A stretch of 64,000 bases of DNA. It comes from Taxillus chinensis (lineage: Eukaryota > Streptophyta > Magnoliopsida > Santalales > Loranthaceae). The notes beneath the pieces are model-generated. The model was given only the letters and a program-made list of their open reading frames with translations, had not been told where the DNA came from and did no database searches. Both the position numbers and the translations under genes were made by a program. The stretch spans positions 24,036,940 through 24,100,939 of the forward strand of contig CM042089.1 of NCBI GenBank assembly GCA_023512835.1, written 5' to 3'. Shown here one piece after another: positions 24,002-37,900 of the stretch; positions within the stretch are counted from its first letter, which is position 1, and each line of letters begins with the position of its first letter.

Positions 24002-26091
24002 GCTATCTACGATTTCATTCACAATTAACCTAGGAGGCTATACATTTATTTATAGACCTAAGGTTACCACTATGCTATTACACATATGCACCTTCAATTA
24101 AATAATAATACATAATATTCACAATTATTTAAACTTTTTAAATAATATAATTATTACACATTAAAGTCAATTAAGTAAATATCTAGAATTATTTATTATC
24201 AAATAAATAATATAATTATTCATTTAATCACACTAAATAGGTAAAAATATTTTTTTTATTTAATCTGATTAAATAACCATGTAATATATATATATATATA
24301 TAAAATTCTTAAATATATATTGACACACTTTTAATTATTAGCTGTTAAATACATAATTATTTTACGATGATCCAATACTCCATACAAAAATAAATAGTGC
24401 TAGCTAGAGGAATCAAATAAACCTACTTAATTGAAGCTCCAATAAATGACATTTAATTAATTAATCTCATTAATCAATTAAATTATTATTTATTAATTTT
24501 AGTTTGAGCCACGATCAATGACTAAAATAATACTCTAAAATTAAGTAAATATAATTACAAGAATCCACAACAAAAAAATTTGTCCATTGATATAACTGAT
24601 TATCACGTTATATGATCTTCCACTATGATATTCATAATTAGAGACAAGTATTAATAGATTCCGTTCAAACTCTCTAATTATATCTTTGTCTATGTGTTAC
24701 CATTAATTCTACAATAGGTAACTTATTCGTGATCCAATCAGGAATTAAAATTTATAATAAATTATATCCAATGTAGTTACAAACATTTGATTACCTAAGA
24801 ATCTCAAATTAAACAACGTGAGAATATCATTACTCTTCGCATAATAAAACAATGGATTCCACACACCTAAATTGACACTCTCATTATTTATCATATTATA
24901 TCTCTAAGATATTGAGATATTTGAAGTTTTAAGCCTCTCACTTATTGATAAGTCAAAATACATATATTATATACACGAGTTAATCAAACAGTCTGGATTA
25001 AGATTAATCTATAAATCAGTTATCTAACGATAGAATATAAAGTTCTTCATATAATATAATAAAAAGTAGTTAAAGAACTTATTCTAGCATGGTCTTATTC
25101 AATATGTATAGTTACATAGTGGTGCTACTATTTATAATCTTTTTATAATAATCCTATATTAGATCACTCCCACTGTGAAAATAGTCTACAACATAATCTT
25201 ATCAGAATAGAGCATCCCTAACTATATTCACGGATTATGAACCAAATTTATACTTAGTTTAATTAGTGGATCTAATATGTGTCTCACACATATCTAGTAA
25301 TAGACTTTAATAAGTAACAAGATATTTTGATACTTAGCCATAAAAGAAAGCAAAGGAATGAAATTTAATAAATACTTAAACAAAATATATTTCAATTAAT
25401 CATAAATGTTCTTTATAATATTAGAATGACATACTACTTTATATATCACTATCCTAATAGGAAAATATTGCATTCCTTATATGACCAAATACAATATTCG
25501 TTAAGCGTGATATGATATGCCATTATGGTAGGGGGTGTTCTATGCCTCCTAGTGCGGATAATGGTAAGTATGTGTGTTTATTGTGTGATATTGCACTGTT
25601 GCATTCACGGCACGAGCACAAGTACACACTTGGCATGTAGGTTTCCGGGACATTGGGATGAATTTGGCAGACTTAATCCCTACTGAGTTATGTTTTGCTT
25701 ACCCTTCTTATAAATGTATCTTTTCTAGGTACTAGAATGTGTTAGGTAGACGACTCGAGGAGTGGGACCTCTCTGGCATGTGGCAACTTAATTACCTTTA
25801 TTTTACCTTTCCTATATTTCTGTTAGGGATTTAAGACATTGAAATGTTGTTTGAGATTCAAATTGTACAAATAATAACTATATTGAGATATTTTCCATGT
25901 AATGAATATTCAAATGAGACCTTGAATTATAATACATTGTATGATTATTATTATGTATGTATGTGGGTATGTTATGAGGACAAATGTATACCCTTGATGT
26001 GTATAGTTTATTGTGTGGGTTAGGACAGTAGTCGTGCTACAGTCCTTCTTAGGTGTTTTACACTAACCTCTTAACCTTTCGTGTGCGGGCA

Positions 26092-26508
26092 TGTAAAGAC
26101 TCATATTTAGGTAGTTTTGAGAGATAGTCATTCTATGGGAATGTAACTATCTGGACGGTAGTGTAGTCGTCGATGTGAGCATTTTGACTGTACCTGGGCC
26201 CGATTCCGAGTCGGGGCCCCATTTGACCCTTTTGTTGACTTTTTGGGGTTTATTAGTTGACTTTGCTTTTGGGCGGTCATTTGGGTGTAATAATATCTGC
26301 TTTGTGTTGTGCTCGTCATTTTGAGCGTTTTGACTATAATTTGACTCAATTTGGAGTTCAGGACCTTGGAGGTCAATTATTGGGTGGGGAGGTCAAGTAT
26401 TGACTAGGTCAATGATTGACTAGGTCAGTTATTGGTCAATGACGGGCAGAAATATAAATAGCAGGAAAAAAAAAAGAAGTTTTCACTTTACGCTATCACG
26501 TTTGTGCG

Positions 26509-26551
<43 letters not shown>

Positions 26552-28562
26552 CTTGGTGCATTGGCGATTTGAGGCGATTTGGGTTCGTGGAGATCAAAGA
26601 ATCACTCTAAGTAGGTGTTCTTGAACTTCTTATCTTGATTCTATCCTTGGTATGCATGAATTTGTCATGATTTATGAAATTAAGCATGAACCTTAAGTTT
26701 TGGGGAAATCCAATTTTGGATTAGATCTAATGGTTTAGCATAAGATCTGTACTTAAGAACTGTTTTATATCAGTTTTAATATGTGTTTCTGTGATCTGGA
26801 GCTGTTTAATTGCATATTCCATGAGGGTTGAGAAGTCAACCATGGAAATCTGGATTTAGATCTAGATTTCTGGAAATCTAAAATTTAGTGCGTGTTTCTG
26901 CTGTTATCTATGCGATTTAGAGGCGTTCTGGACGCATTTTGAGGTAGATATCGTAGTCTGTTGCATAGAATGCATGTTTGTGCGCGTCTGGGGGTTGTTG
27001 GGTTGATTCCAGACGAAGAACAGGCAAAAACGACGATGAACAGTACCCTGGGCGAATTACTGGGTCGAAATAACGAAGATCCGAAGTTCTGGGTCGAAGG
27101 GTTGAAGATCCAGGGTCATAGGGTCGTAGTTCGTAGACCCGTAGTTCGTAGCTCGAAGGTTCGTAGTTCGTAGACCTGTAGTTCGTAGCTCGAAGGTTCG
27201 TAGTTCATAGCTTTGTAAACCCGTAGTCCGAAGGTCAAAGTTCGTAATCCGAAGGTCGAAGATCGAAGACCCGCTTCGAGTCTTCGAGGCGCACTATGCA
27301 GCTACGAGTCTCCGAGGCGCGCTGCAGTTCCGCGCTACGAGTCGCAGCTCCAACAGTGTAACCGGACACTGGACTAGACTATTTACATTGTAACCCATAC
27401 CCATCTACACATTTAAGTATTAAGTTACAATGTAAATAACGAAATACCCCCCATTTGGATTTAAAGAAAAATACTAGAAAAATTAATTCTCACTCTTTCA
27501 AAATGTGAAAATTGGGATTTAGTGTAAAATCTCGGAAAAATCCAGTTTTTCGTAGAGGTGAATTTTTGGAAAGTGGGGTTAGACATCTCAGAAAAATCCC
27601 CCAAAATCATATTATCTTAGTTATAATATGAGAACCCAATGCCGGGACTTTTTATTTCAAGAAAACAACTCCTATGGGTATCTCCTTCCTTAGTCAAGGA
27701 ATGAGGATCAACTTGTGAAGACTGGCTACAGTTCTAAAGGGGGTGTTATACACCTTAAGACCATATTGGTGTTGGTATGTTGGTTTGCGGATTTGGGACT
27801 TGGGTTCCATGACTTGTTGGGTTCTCACCGTGATGCACCGATGGTGTTATATGATTGACGTGGCAGGCATATGCGCCGATGGCAGGCCTGTGTGGCGACT
27901 GTGGCCGGGCATATTGCGTTGTGGATAGGCTAAGGCCTCTGCAGAGCCGTTGAGCTCGTGGAGCTAGGGCTGAGTGCCCTAAGCTGGGATCCCGTGGAGG
28001 ATCGTGGACAAGCTGTCCTGTGTGGGCAGGTTGGGTCATGATGTTTGTTTGCAGGCTGAGTCCTAATGATTGTGCACACTACACAGTGCACGAGTACACA
28101 GAGCATGTAGCATAGACTTGTATGTTTGCATGATGTGGAGTATTGGGGTCACCTACTGAGCTTGTCGCTCACTCCTACTTGTTTTTTTTCCCTTTTCAGG
28201 TGTGACCCGAGACTAGTGGAGGACTTTTTTCCAGGAGGACGTGCCCACTACTCTGATGTATGAGTACTGTATTTTGTACTGTATTATGGGTTGTATTCCG
28301 GATATGGATCCGTGGACAGTTGTATTTGCATACTATTTGTGATTTAATGTCTGTATGACTGTTTGACTCATTGTAGGCATGATGATATATGAGAAGGTAC
28401 AGGATTACCCTTGATGTATGACTGTACAAGGTTGCATATTTGAGACAGCACCCACGGTGTAATCTCCTTTGGTGCTAGTCACCAACCCCTTGACCTTTCG
28501 GGTGCGGGCAAGGGGATGTCATGTACCTAGTTCCGGGTTCCCTGGAATTTGGGGGCGTGACA
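26092..28562 (+). mobile_element. solo LTR, 2471 bp, same family as 6580-9095
   Basis: It begins TGTAAAGACTCAT, ends GGGGGCGTGACA and is flanked by the exact 5-bp duplication GGGCA (26087-26091, 28563-28567). It is similar along its length to the first solo LTR, including the TATA-like box (about 26453), the GA-rich leader, a shorter version of the 52-bp minisatellite and the gtgacccgagactagtgg block. The flanks resemble the end of a related LTR, so it is nested in older LTR DNA. Confidence 0.9.
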
Positions 28563-28567
28563 GGGCA

Positions 28568-31500
28568 TGGGCAATCGTGAACTATTTTCAAGGTTAAAAA
28601 ATCAAGGCATGATAGTATGGCATCAGTACATGGTCGAGTAAGCTTAGGATAGTGTCAAAGACTGATTACGATTGAAATCCTTAGGAGGCAATGTAGAACA
28701 CACTTGATCAATGTAGTCTTCTCTGATTTTATAAGGTGTAGTCAGGGGTAATTAGGCTATAGAGTAAGTCATTCATTATTGGATGTGAGTGAATACATGT
28801 ATTCACATTAAAGCACTAGTTTACATTTTGTTAAAAATTGATAAGCATGCATATTATGTGGTAATAGATACATTGTATAATGATTGCTAAGGAACTGGAT
28901 ATATGAATTATATTTATCAAATTGTATAGTGAATAATGTGTACACTGTAATGAAATTTGTGATATGTATCTATGAAATGTAAATTTAAATACCCTTTTCG
29001 TCCTAAGGATGGGGGTAGAGGGAGTTTGTTGTTGACCTTAGCATTATTTGTGTAAACAATGCCTCATAAGAGAATGACTTGTGCTACTATCATCTCCTCT
29101 CTCTTTTATAGTTTGGTACATGTTTTTGCATGATTTATGTGGATATTTTCTCCCTCCACAATAAAGAAAATATATCTTTCAAGTGTGGGAGAGGGAATGC
29201 TTGTGAGTGATTGATTATTCTTTTTTGTGAGTGTTTCAAAAGATTTTGATTTGACGTTTAGAGTACTTGGTTATCTTAGATATGGCAGTTTTTGTGAAAC
29301 TTTTTACAATTCTTGGATATATATATCTTAGATATGCATTGAATTACCATGCTTGTTTGGTATGCATGTTTTAGCTAGGTCTTGGGAGTTTGGCCTTAAC
29401 AAACCCAACTTATGGGTGATGGTTATTGCATTATGGTTATTAGTTTATGCTAGTTTGGTTGCCTTAAGCTACAAACCCACTTTAGTAAGTGTAGCTTTTG
29501 TTGATGTAAGTTTCAACTTATTGAAAAAAAGAGAAACGAAAAGAGAAGAATATGAAGTTTGTTAAGTACCTTACATAAGTGGATTGGGCAACCATTTACA
29601 TATGGCCTACTTATTATTTTCTTTAGTATGTTGCCATTTTGTGTATATCCCTTGCTTTGTAAAAAAGCATGTGTTTGTAAAACTTCATGTTTGTATATCA
29701 TTGTATCTATACCACACATGATGTAAATAAATAAATAAAAGAAAAAAGTGAGTTTGAACCTTATTTTATAAATAGCTCATCTCTAAAAGTGACTAGCAAA
29801 AATGGACATTGGTAATTGTTGCCATGATATGGCACATTTTGCACTAGCCTAAGGTTTAAAAACCCATGGGAGATCATGAGTGAGAGTGGTATAGGGTTAT
29901 AAATGAGTGAGGCAGTTTGTTGCTTCTATGATAAAAGAGGAATAAAGTATGAGCTCTAGGATTGTTTATCTTCTCCAATTACTTAGACCCCTAGCTATGA
30001 ACGAATCCTTTTGATGGACTAAGTATGGGAAAGTCATAAAAACTCAACAGGTACTTCACCTTAGTCATATTTCATTCCCTTTTGTATGGCAACTTGTGTA
30101 TCCAAATTGCTATATATACTTGTGTTTTCAATTTTTCTAATTTTTCACTCTTTTAGCATGATGGTTTTTATTCGTGCTTACTTGAGAATAAGCAAGAGGT
30201 CTTAAGGTGGAGAACTCTTAGGCAATGATCTATAATCCATTTATTCCTATACAACTAGTTTTGAACAAAAAAAACAAATACTTTAACCTAAGGATAAGCA
30301 TAAGCAGAATAACATATTGGATAAAAGTATAATATCAAGTTAGCCATGAAAAATATTATATACCATCTTGGATAAAAGCACATTTCAAGATATTTAGAAG
30401 TATAATACAATTAAAGAAACCTAAACACATTGTATTGGAGGATGAAAATAGAAGGCTAGCAAAATTAATGGTAGATTCATGAAATCTCTGCTAGACAAAT
30501 TCAATGCAAAAATTATTATTACAATTAGAAGGCTTGGATGACAATGCCTCTTAGTGAGCCCATAACAACCTCGAAGCATATAAAGCTAGACCTAGTAAGC
30601 CAAAATAATAAGAAATGCTAAGAAGGATAAAGTTCTTGCCTTGAAAGCTAGACCTAGTAAGCTGATTTTAGATGATTCCTCTAGAGATAAACACAATGAA
30701 GATCCAAGTGTTGATTTTTGGTCAACTAATACAAGTAGTTCCTTGTGAAGAAGGGGAACTTCAAGAAACTCAAGCTAACCCACAGTAAGAATGAACTAAT
30801 TGTTGCAATTGAAAGTAGCCTGGAAACTTCATGAACCATGACAAAATGTCCAAAGTACAAAAAAGGCAAAGTTATCGAGTTTAAGAAAAAAACCCACCTA
30901 TAAGAAAAAGCAGTTTGACACAAGGGACAGGCTATGGTGGTTAATGAGTTCATGAACAAGACTAAAGAAGAGGTGCATTAATTAATGGAGCGTCAAAATG
31001 TATTTATAAAAAACACAGATCTTGCTAGAAATATTAATTAAACAAATTAAGAATAATTTTAAAAATGTAAATATCAATTCCATCAAGAAACCTTCTAGGT
31101 TTTACATATAGATTTTTGTCATCCAATTCTAGTCAGAACACCATCAGATAAAAGATACTCCAATAGTTGTAACTTTACCAAATACCCGTGGTTTATATGG
31201 ATCGATTCTCAAATGGATTTGACATAACAAATATTATGAAATACGGCACAAAACATGAAATTAAGCATAGCTTCTTAACCATGAGGGCAAAAATACCACA
31301 ACAAAATGATAGAACATAAGAAAAAATAATCTCATTAAAGCTTGAAGAATCATTATTGTAAGAACAGGTTAAGAAAAAATATGAACATGTCCAAGTGTTT
31401 TTGCACCAGACAATAACCAAACCCAAGATGAAGAAAATGAAAGTGAAATTAAAAAACAAACACAAGTCAAAGAAGTGGATGAGCATTAAAGGGATCGGGA

Positions 31501-31984
31501 TGAAACTCCAGAACCTAATCTAGAACATTTGAGATAGGTTGGAGTTACAGTATGAATGAAAGATCAACTAGCGCCCACAATTCATGCCCTCTTCGCTATT
31601 ATTGCAAGCTAACAGTCCAAAGATTATTAATATAACAATATTCTACCATCATAAAAGTTCAACCCTAGGATAGTTGAGGACAGCAATGTGTAGCATTCAT
31701 GTCCAATGGCAAAATAGCTGTGGGCTGTAATATCTACTTGGCTAAATCAATTATGTGAAAATAAAAACCATACGAAAATTGAATAACACAGCAACTTTAA
31801 AAGGCAATTCATAAGGATACAAATAAACAAGACAAAATTCCCGATAAAAGCGTTTCCTGAATACAATGAATAAAAAACTTGCAGCAGGAGTGGTCTTTCT
31901 GCATCTACAACCTTTTTGAGATATAAACCCTGGAAGGGGCCAATCTGACAAAAAATTAAAACATGCTGAGAAATGGCGAGCAGC
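28568..31984. other. spacer with retroelement debris
   Basis: No intact gene is present. The block at 29150-29200 (a run with caagtgtgggagaggg) resembles sequence near the 3' end of Athila-type gypsy internal regions. That is an impression from memory and was not checked. The remainder is AT-rich, with no long frame of recognisable content. The 3' UTR of gene 2 lies at the right end. Confidence 0.35.
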
Positions 31985-34900
31985 CTAGTAACGGTGAAAG
32001 TATGTCTTACGCCTGAACCAATTGTAATCAGGCAATTTTCGTATGGGTCCAATGGCAGCAACCGCAGCATCCTAAGAAAAACAAAATTCATAAGGCAAGA
32101 AGTAGAAGATAGAGATTCATTCACTTCAGTGTTTTAAAATGGGTCAGGCCGCCACCTAAACGGAAGGGGGGGCCCAACCCAGCCATTCTACTTTGGGGGA
32201 AAATAGGCTTAAGATGTTTTTATATATTGGAGCCCCTTTAGATGGCTGCCTAGACAGCTTTAAGCAGCCAATGATTGCTTTAGCAATCTTTTTTTAAAAA
32301 GCAATTGAAAAATAATAGTAACCAAGGCATAAGATAGAAAATGACATTTTTTGTTTTAAAAAATGAAACACAAAAAGAACCAAGGTCTAAAATAGAAAAT
32401 GAAGGACATTGCATTTGAAGATGCATGACAAGAAAGTCTTTGAAAAACAGAGTAATGGTGATGTGATGATTAGTTAACCATGTGATGGAAGACTAACTGA
32501 AATTTAAGAGTTGAAGTTTATATTAATACATTTGTTTAGACTGTATTAATTATGTATTTTATGTGTTTTCAGTCAACTCTTTTGTTTTATTATATTTAAC
32601 CATAAGTTTGTAAGTTAGATTTATTGAAGTTGTCATATTTATTATACTTTTGCATTATTATTTCACTATTTTTTGAAACACAAAATCATTTTGAACCACC
32701 AAGATGCCAACAAGATGTAAGGCGGTCCTAGCACAGCTTAGTGCTTTTTAGAATTAGAACGTTCAGTCCAGAATATTTTTGAAGTCATTACCTGGTCAAA
32801 TATTACACCATTTGCAACGCGTTTAACAGTGCTTGCATCAACAGCATCAATCCTAGCAAACAATTCAGCAAATGAAATTCTTCGGCCATAGGTAAGAAGC
32901 TGCAAGCACAGATAGACAGTATTCATCAATGGACAAAACTTCTAAAATTAGCACTTCTTCAATTGCAAAAGCCAAGAACATTAACACCCGTGTCTCATGT
33001 TTTGAATTTCAACAGATTAAGAAAAAAAAATGAAATTAGAAGAGATTAGTAGTATCTCAGAACAAAATGGAGGGCCTTACCAGCTAAGCCCAACTCAAAG
33101 AATAAATAATACTGTTTGCAAGCAATATTGATTCAATTATGCATTCTACTGTATCAATTAGCTAAAGGAAGCGCTACACTTATTTACTAGTTTTAGTTGT
33201 ATACTTGTATACACATCTAATGCTATTTTTCTTTCTGATTAGAATTACAGTAATTAAATCAAACTTATTCAAATCTCATCAAAATTCTTTTAGGGTATAT
33301 ACGTGACCACAAAAACTCAATGACTGACAATGAATTTCCAGCTCTGTTTATGATGATTCGAAATTCAACTTACTATTGACTTCAAAAGGATATTCATATA
33401 CCTGACGTCCTATATCTTCAGCAATGGCAGTAGTCCCATCCATGTGAAGCATAAGGGAAGACTTCAACTACAATCAAACAAGTAGTTAAGCAACTTCATT
33501 TGTATCAAAAAAATTAAACGCAGTGTATCTGTATGCGTGGCAAAAAAACTTTGCTTCATATTGGAACTTCGCTCTTAAATCTAGATTCAGACATGTTTTG
33601 CTCATGAAAACTTGTTTAAATAGTGCTTTAAGGGGACCTCAGTGATGAATGATAACCCATTTATTGATTGATATATTATGTGCTAATATGTAATTACAAA
33701 TAGTCAACAAAACTCATTGGTTTTGGCTTGAAATACTTTTGTATTGGTCATTGATTACTCGGAGAAACGACAATTTTCCAACCCATTAAAAAAATTTATT
33801 AATTAATAATGATTAAACTCCAATATCAAGAAAAATCAAATAAAACAAAAATTATCATAAAGGAAGAATTCAAGAAATAGGTGAAGATATATGACAGACA
33901 GAGATCCATTAATTAGTTTATTTATTTAATGGATTGTTCAGTTATTTATTTGTTGTAATTATAATATTTGTTCATTTGTTTATATAGTTGGGGGTCAAAT
34001 TGTTAAAGGCTCAAGGTTTGTACGTTAGATCAGGGTAGAAATTATAGTAATAACGGAGACATTGAATATTGATATTTAGTTTTCGAATCAGTGGATTTCT
34101 AAGATATTAGTTTTGATTAATATATTTTCCCCTATCTGCGATTGGAAAACCCTAAGGTAATGATTCTTCTAGAATAAAATCACCTTACTTTTATCTTGCC
34201 CTAAATCATCAATTCAGTTTCCCATCCTACGTCATGTTGATATCAGAACGAAAGATCCATCATTGAAACCCAACAAATAAAAAAGGGAAGCTTCACCAAC
34301 ATCCTAGATCCATTAAACTTCAACGAAATAAAAGGGAAAAAGGGCTCTCAATTACAACCAGCTGGCTTTGATGACCCAAGCCATCAACCAGCTGCTGCAA
34401 TTACAACTCTACGCTGGAAACACCCATTGACGACTCCTGCAGCACCCTGACGCCAGCAATCTCCAATGACGCTGCAAGCAGCGCCCAAACAACAAAGCAT
34501 GCCAACACCAGACCATATTCGTCACCACTGCTCATAGATCGATGACCACTGTTGATGCCATCACAAGCCACCCACCGCCGCCACTGCTGCATCATCAACC
34601 CAATGATCACAACTATCTTCTACCAGCCAACACCGTGTTAAGATCGCCTAATCCAGTAACCAACACCGAGTGCTACCAAAATTGCTGAGCCATGCCACAA
34701 TTCACCAAGCCTAGCCACGCCAACACCAGGGACCAGCATTGACCCTCTGCTCATCAACCTAGCATCGCTTATCCAACACATCACTATACAAGTGTCTAGT
34801 TCCATAACCAAAAAAAAGGGAGGCACACCTTAGTCCAATTACCAAAATAACCCTCATTCTTTTTGCTCAACTTCTTATTAAAAACAGCCTTTACTTACTT

Positions 34901-37900
34901 GATTTTCTGCCTTTGTTAAGTTAAACTATTTCTTTAATATCTTACATACCAGTATTTAATTTTCATCAAATATTGCATGCTCATTATATCCATAATAACC
35001 TATGGTATTTCACTGCTAAATATTGGGATTCCAATTGCTTAGATCACTTGAATTTCCCTACTGTATTAGTACAAACTTTCTGAGAATTTATTGAAAATCA
35101 TTTTAAAAAGAATTGCATAGTTATTCCATAATAATTGTATATTGCTTGATCATCCTTGTTAGTGATGTCAGTGTCCTACAAAGCATGGTGCGGTAGTTTC
35201 ATAGGGTAACTAGAGAGACAAGGGAGGAGAGTATGATTCCCAAGATGAGGAAGTTGATAAGCACCTAGAGGAGATAAGTAAGCCGGCAGGTGTCATGAGA
35301 TGCAATTTGACTAGTTCTAAAAGGGAGGATGATTGAGGGAGAACGACCGTATTTAAGACCTACAGCAAAGTGGGTTCTTTAGCACCTGAGGCCCTGAGTG
35401 TCTTTCATGAGTCAACAACCCAAATCTTTCCACATTCTTAGGAAGGAGTTTTAGCATAGTGAAATAAAGGATAGAGTTGGGTATATGTTAGTAGTTAGAG
35501 AAGTAAGGGAGGTTCTTGAAAAGCATACTAAGGTCTCTCTTGATTTAGTTTCTCTTCCCCCATGTATGTGCATCACATTCACTATTTGCATTCTAAGAGA
35601 AGAAAGAAACAATTCAAGCAACAATAATTACAAATGTTGCAAATGCTCATTGCTGGTGCCAAAAGTTTAATGTGAACAACTATCAGGTAATAATACCATG
35701 ACACCATGCCAAGGGGTTCCCTCCTAAAATATGACAGAAAGTATAGTGGAAGGATCTACTTGGACTTTGCGGAAAGGTCAGTACTAACTCATACAAGGTG
35801 GTTCTACCTAGTGAAATTGGTATTGGTGTTGTGTTTAATATATAAAATCCTACACCTAACTATAACCTTTTGAGAACCATGCTTCCTCTCTTACTTTCTC
35901 TATTACCTCATTTTGTTGAGCGTACCTACACGTGTCCCACTATTGCCATATATACCTCTTACGTTTACACAACAGCTAGCGGTTAGGATATATGCATTAC
36001 CCAGGCACACTGGTCATCACCAATTTTTAGTTAAGTGCTGCCAAAGGCCTCCGACACGCGAATCAACAATGAAGAGTTTGGGCCATTTAATTTCCACTTT
36101 GATGTGCAACATGAGACTTCCATTTCACCAAAAGCTTCTCTTTTGCAGCTAGGGATGAGGATGATTAGTTAATTTATTTAATAGATGAATTGTTTTATTA
36201 TTTATTTGTTGAGTTAATATGTAAAGCAAGCCGAGATTATGATTAAGAGGAATATTGTGCCTTTTCAAGCCTAAATGAATAAATGAGAAAGCTAAACTTA
36301 TTGGTGAGTGAGGCCAAAATTATGTATCATTCTTGACCGTCAGTTGGTTGATGAAGTTGTTGACATTTAAGAAGATTTTCATTAAAGAGGCTTCAATGGA
36401 CATGTAGAAAATAATCATAGGATGAAAGATTTGATTTTATAGATAAAATTGATGCCATATCATTGAGAGAGAGAGGGAGAGAGAGAGAGGGAGAGGGAAA
36501 GGGAAAGGGAGAGGAGAGACAGAGTCGGGTTATCCCCTCCGACGGCAGCAGGGATGGCCCCGTCTTCCGGCGGCCCTTCTACTCATGGTTCCACCTCTCG
36601 TTACTGTTCCGTCAAGGAATATGCTACCACCAAGAAGGTTTCCTTTCAGCGTTTCGCATCCTCTCCTTCTGGTGTTCCCACCATTATCTTCTTCGAGCAG
36701 GATCTTGCTCGATCCGCCTGCGATTTTGCCTTCACCCCCATGTTGAAGTTTAGTTCCGGCCAGCCATCACTGCCTAATCTTCGCCAATATTTGGATGTTG
36801 AACATTTTTCCGGCGATTTTGTCATCGGCCTCTTGGACACCACCACTCTCATGGTTCGCTTTGATTTGGAGACGGATTTGTTCCGCCTTCTTTCTAAGCC
36901 AACATGTTTCATTCTTTCTTTTCCTTACCGGATCTTTCGGTAGGTGGCTTTTTACAAAATGGTGCGTTTTTCACCCCTATATGGATCACTCTCTCCTACC
37001 TCCCTTTACAATTTTTCCATCCTGATCTTCTACTGCCAATTGCATCCTTTTTTGGTACCCTTTTGGCCATATACTTGTCCACTTCTTCCCTTGCTCGCCC
37101 TAGCGAGGCATGATTTTGTGTGGAGCTGGATTTGCAGTCGCCTCCTGCATAGGTTCGTCGGCCAGCTTTTTACAAGACGCATCTTATCACCATTTGCCGG
37201 CCTTGGTCTCCGCTCGTCTAGCTCGGGGGTCGCCGGCTGCTCCTGCCGTGCCGACGCCTCCCCTGTTTGTTGTGCGGCTTCCGCGTTGGCTTTGGCGCCC
37301 CATTTTGGCGATTACGGCACCCTCAACTGCTGTCATCCCGGCGCCCGCGGTCGCCGTCCTCCTGCAGCCATCGGTTGAAATCCTCCCTGCCCCCTCGGTC
37401 GAAGTCCTCCTTGAGCCCTCGATCGAAGTCCTCCCAACGCCATCAATCATAGTCCTCCCGGCGCCATCAATCGTAGTCCTCCCGACGCCCTCGGTCGACG
37501 TCCTTCCGGCGGCCTCAGTCGCCACCTCTCCGGCCATCCGGTCAGCGCCTTCCTCCCCGGTTTCGTCGAGTCTGCCAATCGCGCCTCTGACCTCAGTAGC
37601 CCCCCCCCCCCCCTCTCAATCTCCTCGTTGGAGGGCGCAGCTCCCACAACCGGCAGCCTTCTCGAAGACTCCCACCCCGCCGTTCCCTCGGCCTCTCCGG
37701 ATGCGCCACGTGTCTGTATCTCCCCTCCCAAGGTCAGATCTCTCCTTGGGAGTGCCGCAGCCACCCCTATGTCCACCTTTGCCCCTTAACATCTCTTCCT
37801 TTCCTCTCTCCCCAGTCCACCCCGCTGCCCCCTCTATTTCCTACCCTCCCAGTCCTCTTTGCCAGGCCCAAACCCCCCTTCCCCCCTCGCCAGCCCATCC

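Larger units (their letters stand above)
22300..26091 (+). mobile_element. older LTR-like sequence with internal insertion
   Basis: A TATA-like box with leader (gagtataaaaaggaaaact, about 22490) followed by a GA tract, and a distal part (about 25540-26091) laid out like the end of the 2.5-kb solo LTRs (cacctactgagc-like, then cctcttaacctttcgtgtgcgggc), suggest a diverged relative. Around 23598 a sequence starting TGTTAGAATGCC begins an AT-rich block that ends near 25510. It looks like a separate LTR-type insertion, but no target duplication was found. Ends are approximate. Confidence 0.4.

Noticed and set aside
23598..25510. Calling this block a complete solo LTR
   Set aside because: It starts TGTTAGAATG, but no CA end with a matching 5-bp duplication could be found.
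32127..32745. Possible further hAT-like element in gene 2 intron 8
   Set aside because: The ends (cagtgttttaaaatggg and gcttagtgctttttag) and ggccgcc words are suggestive, but no 8-bp duplication or convincing inverted repeat was found.
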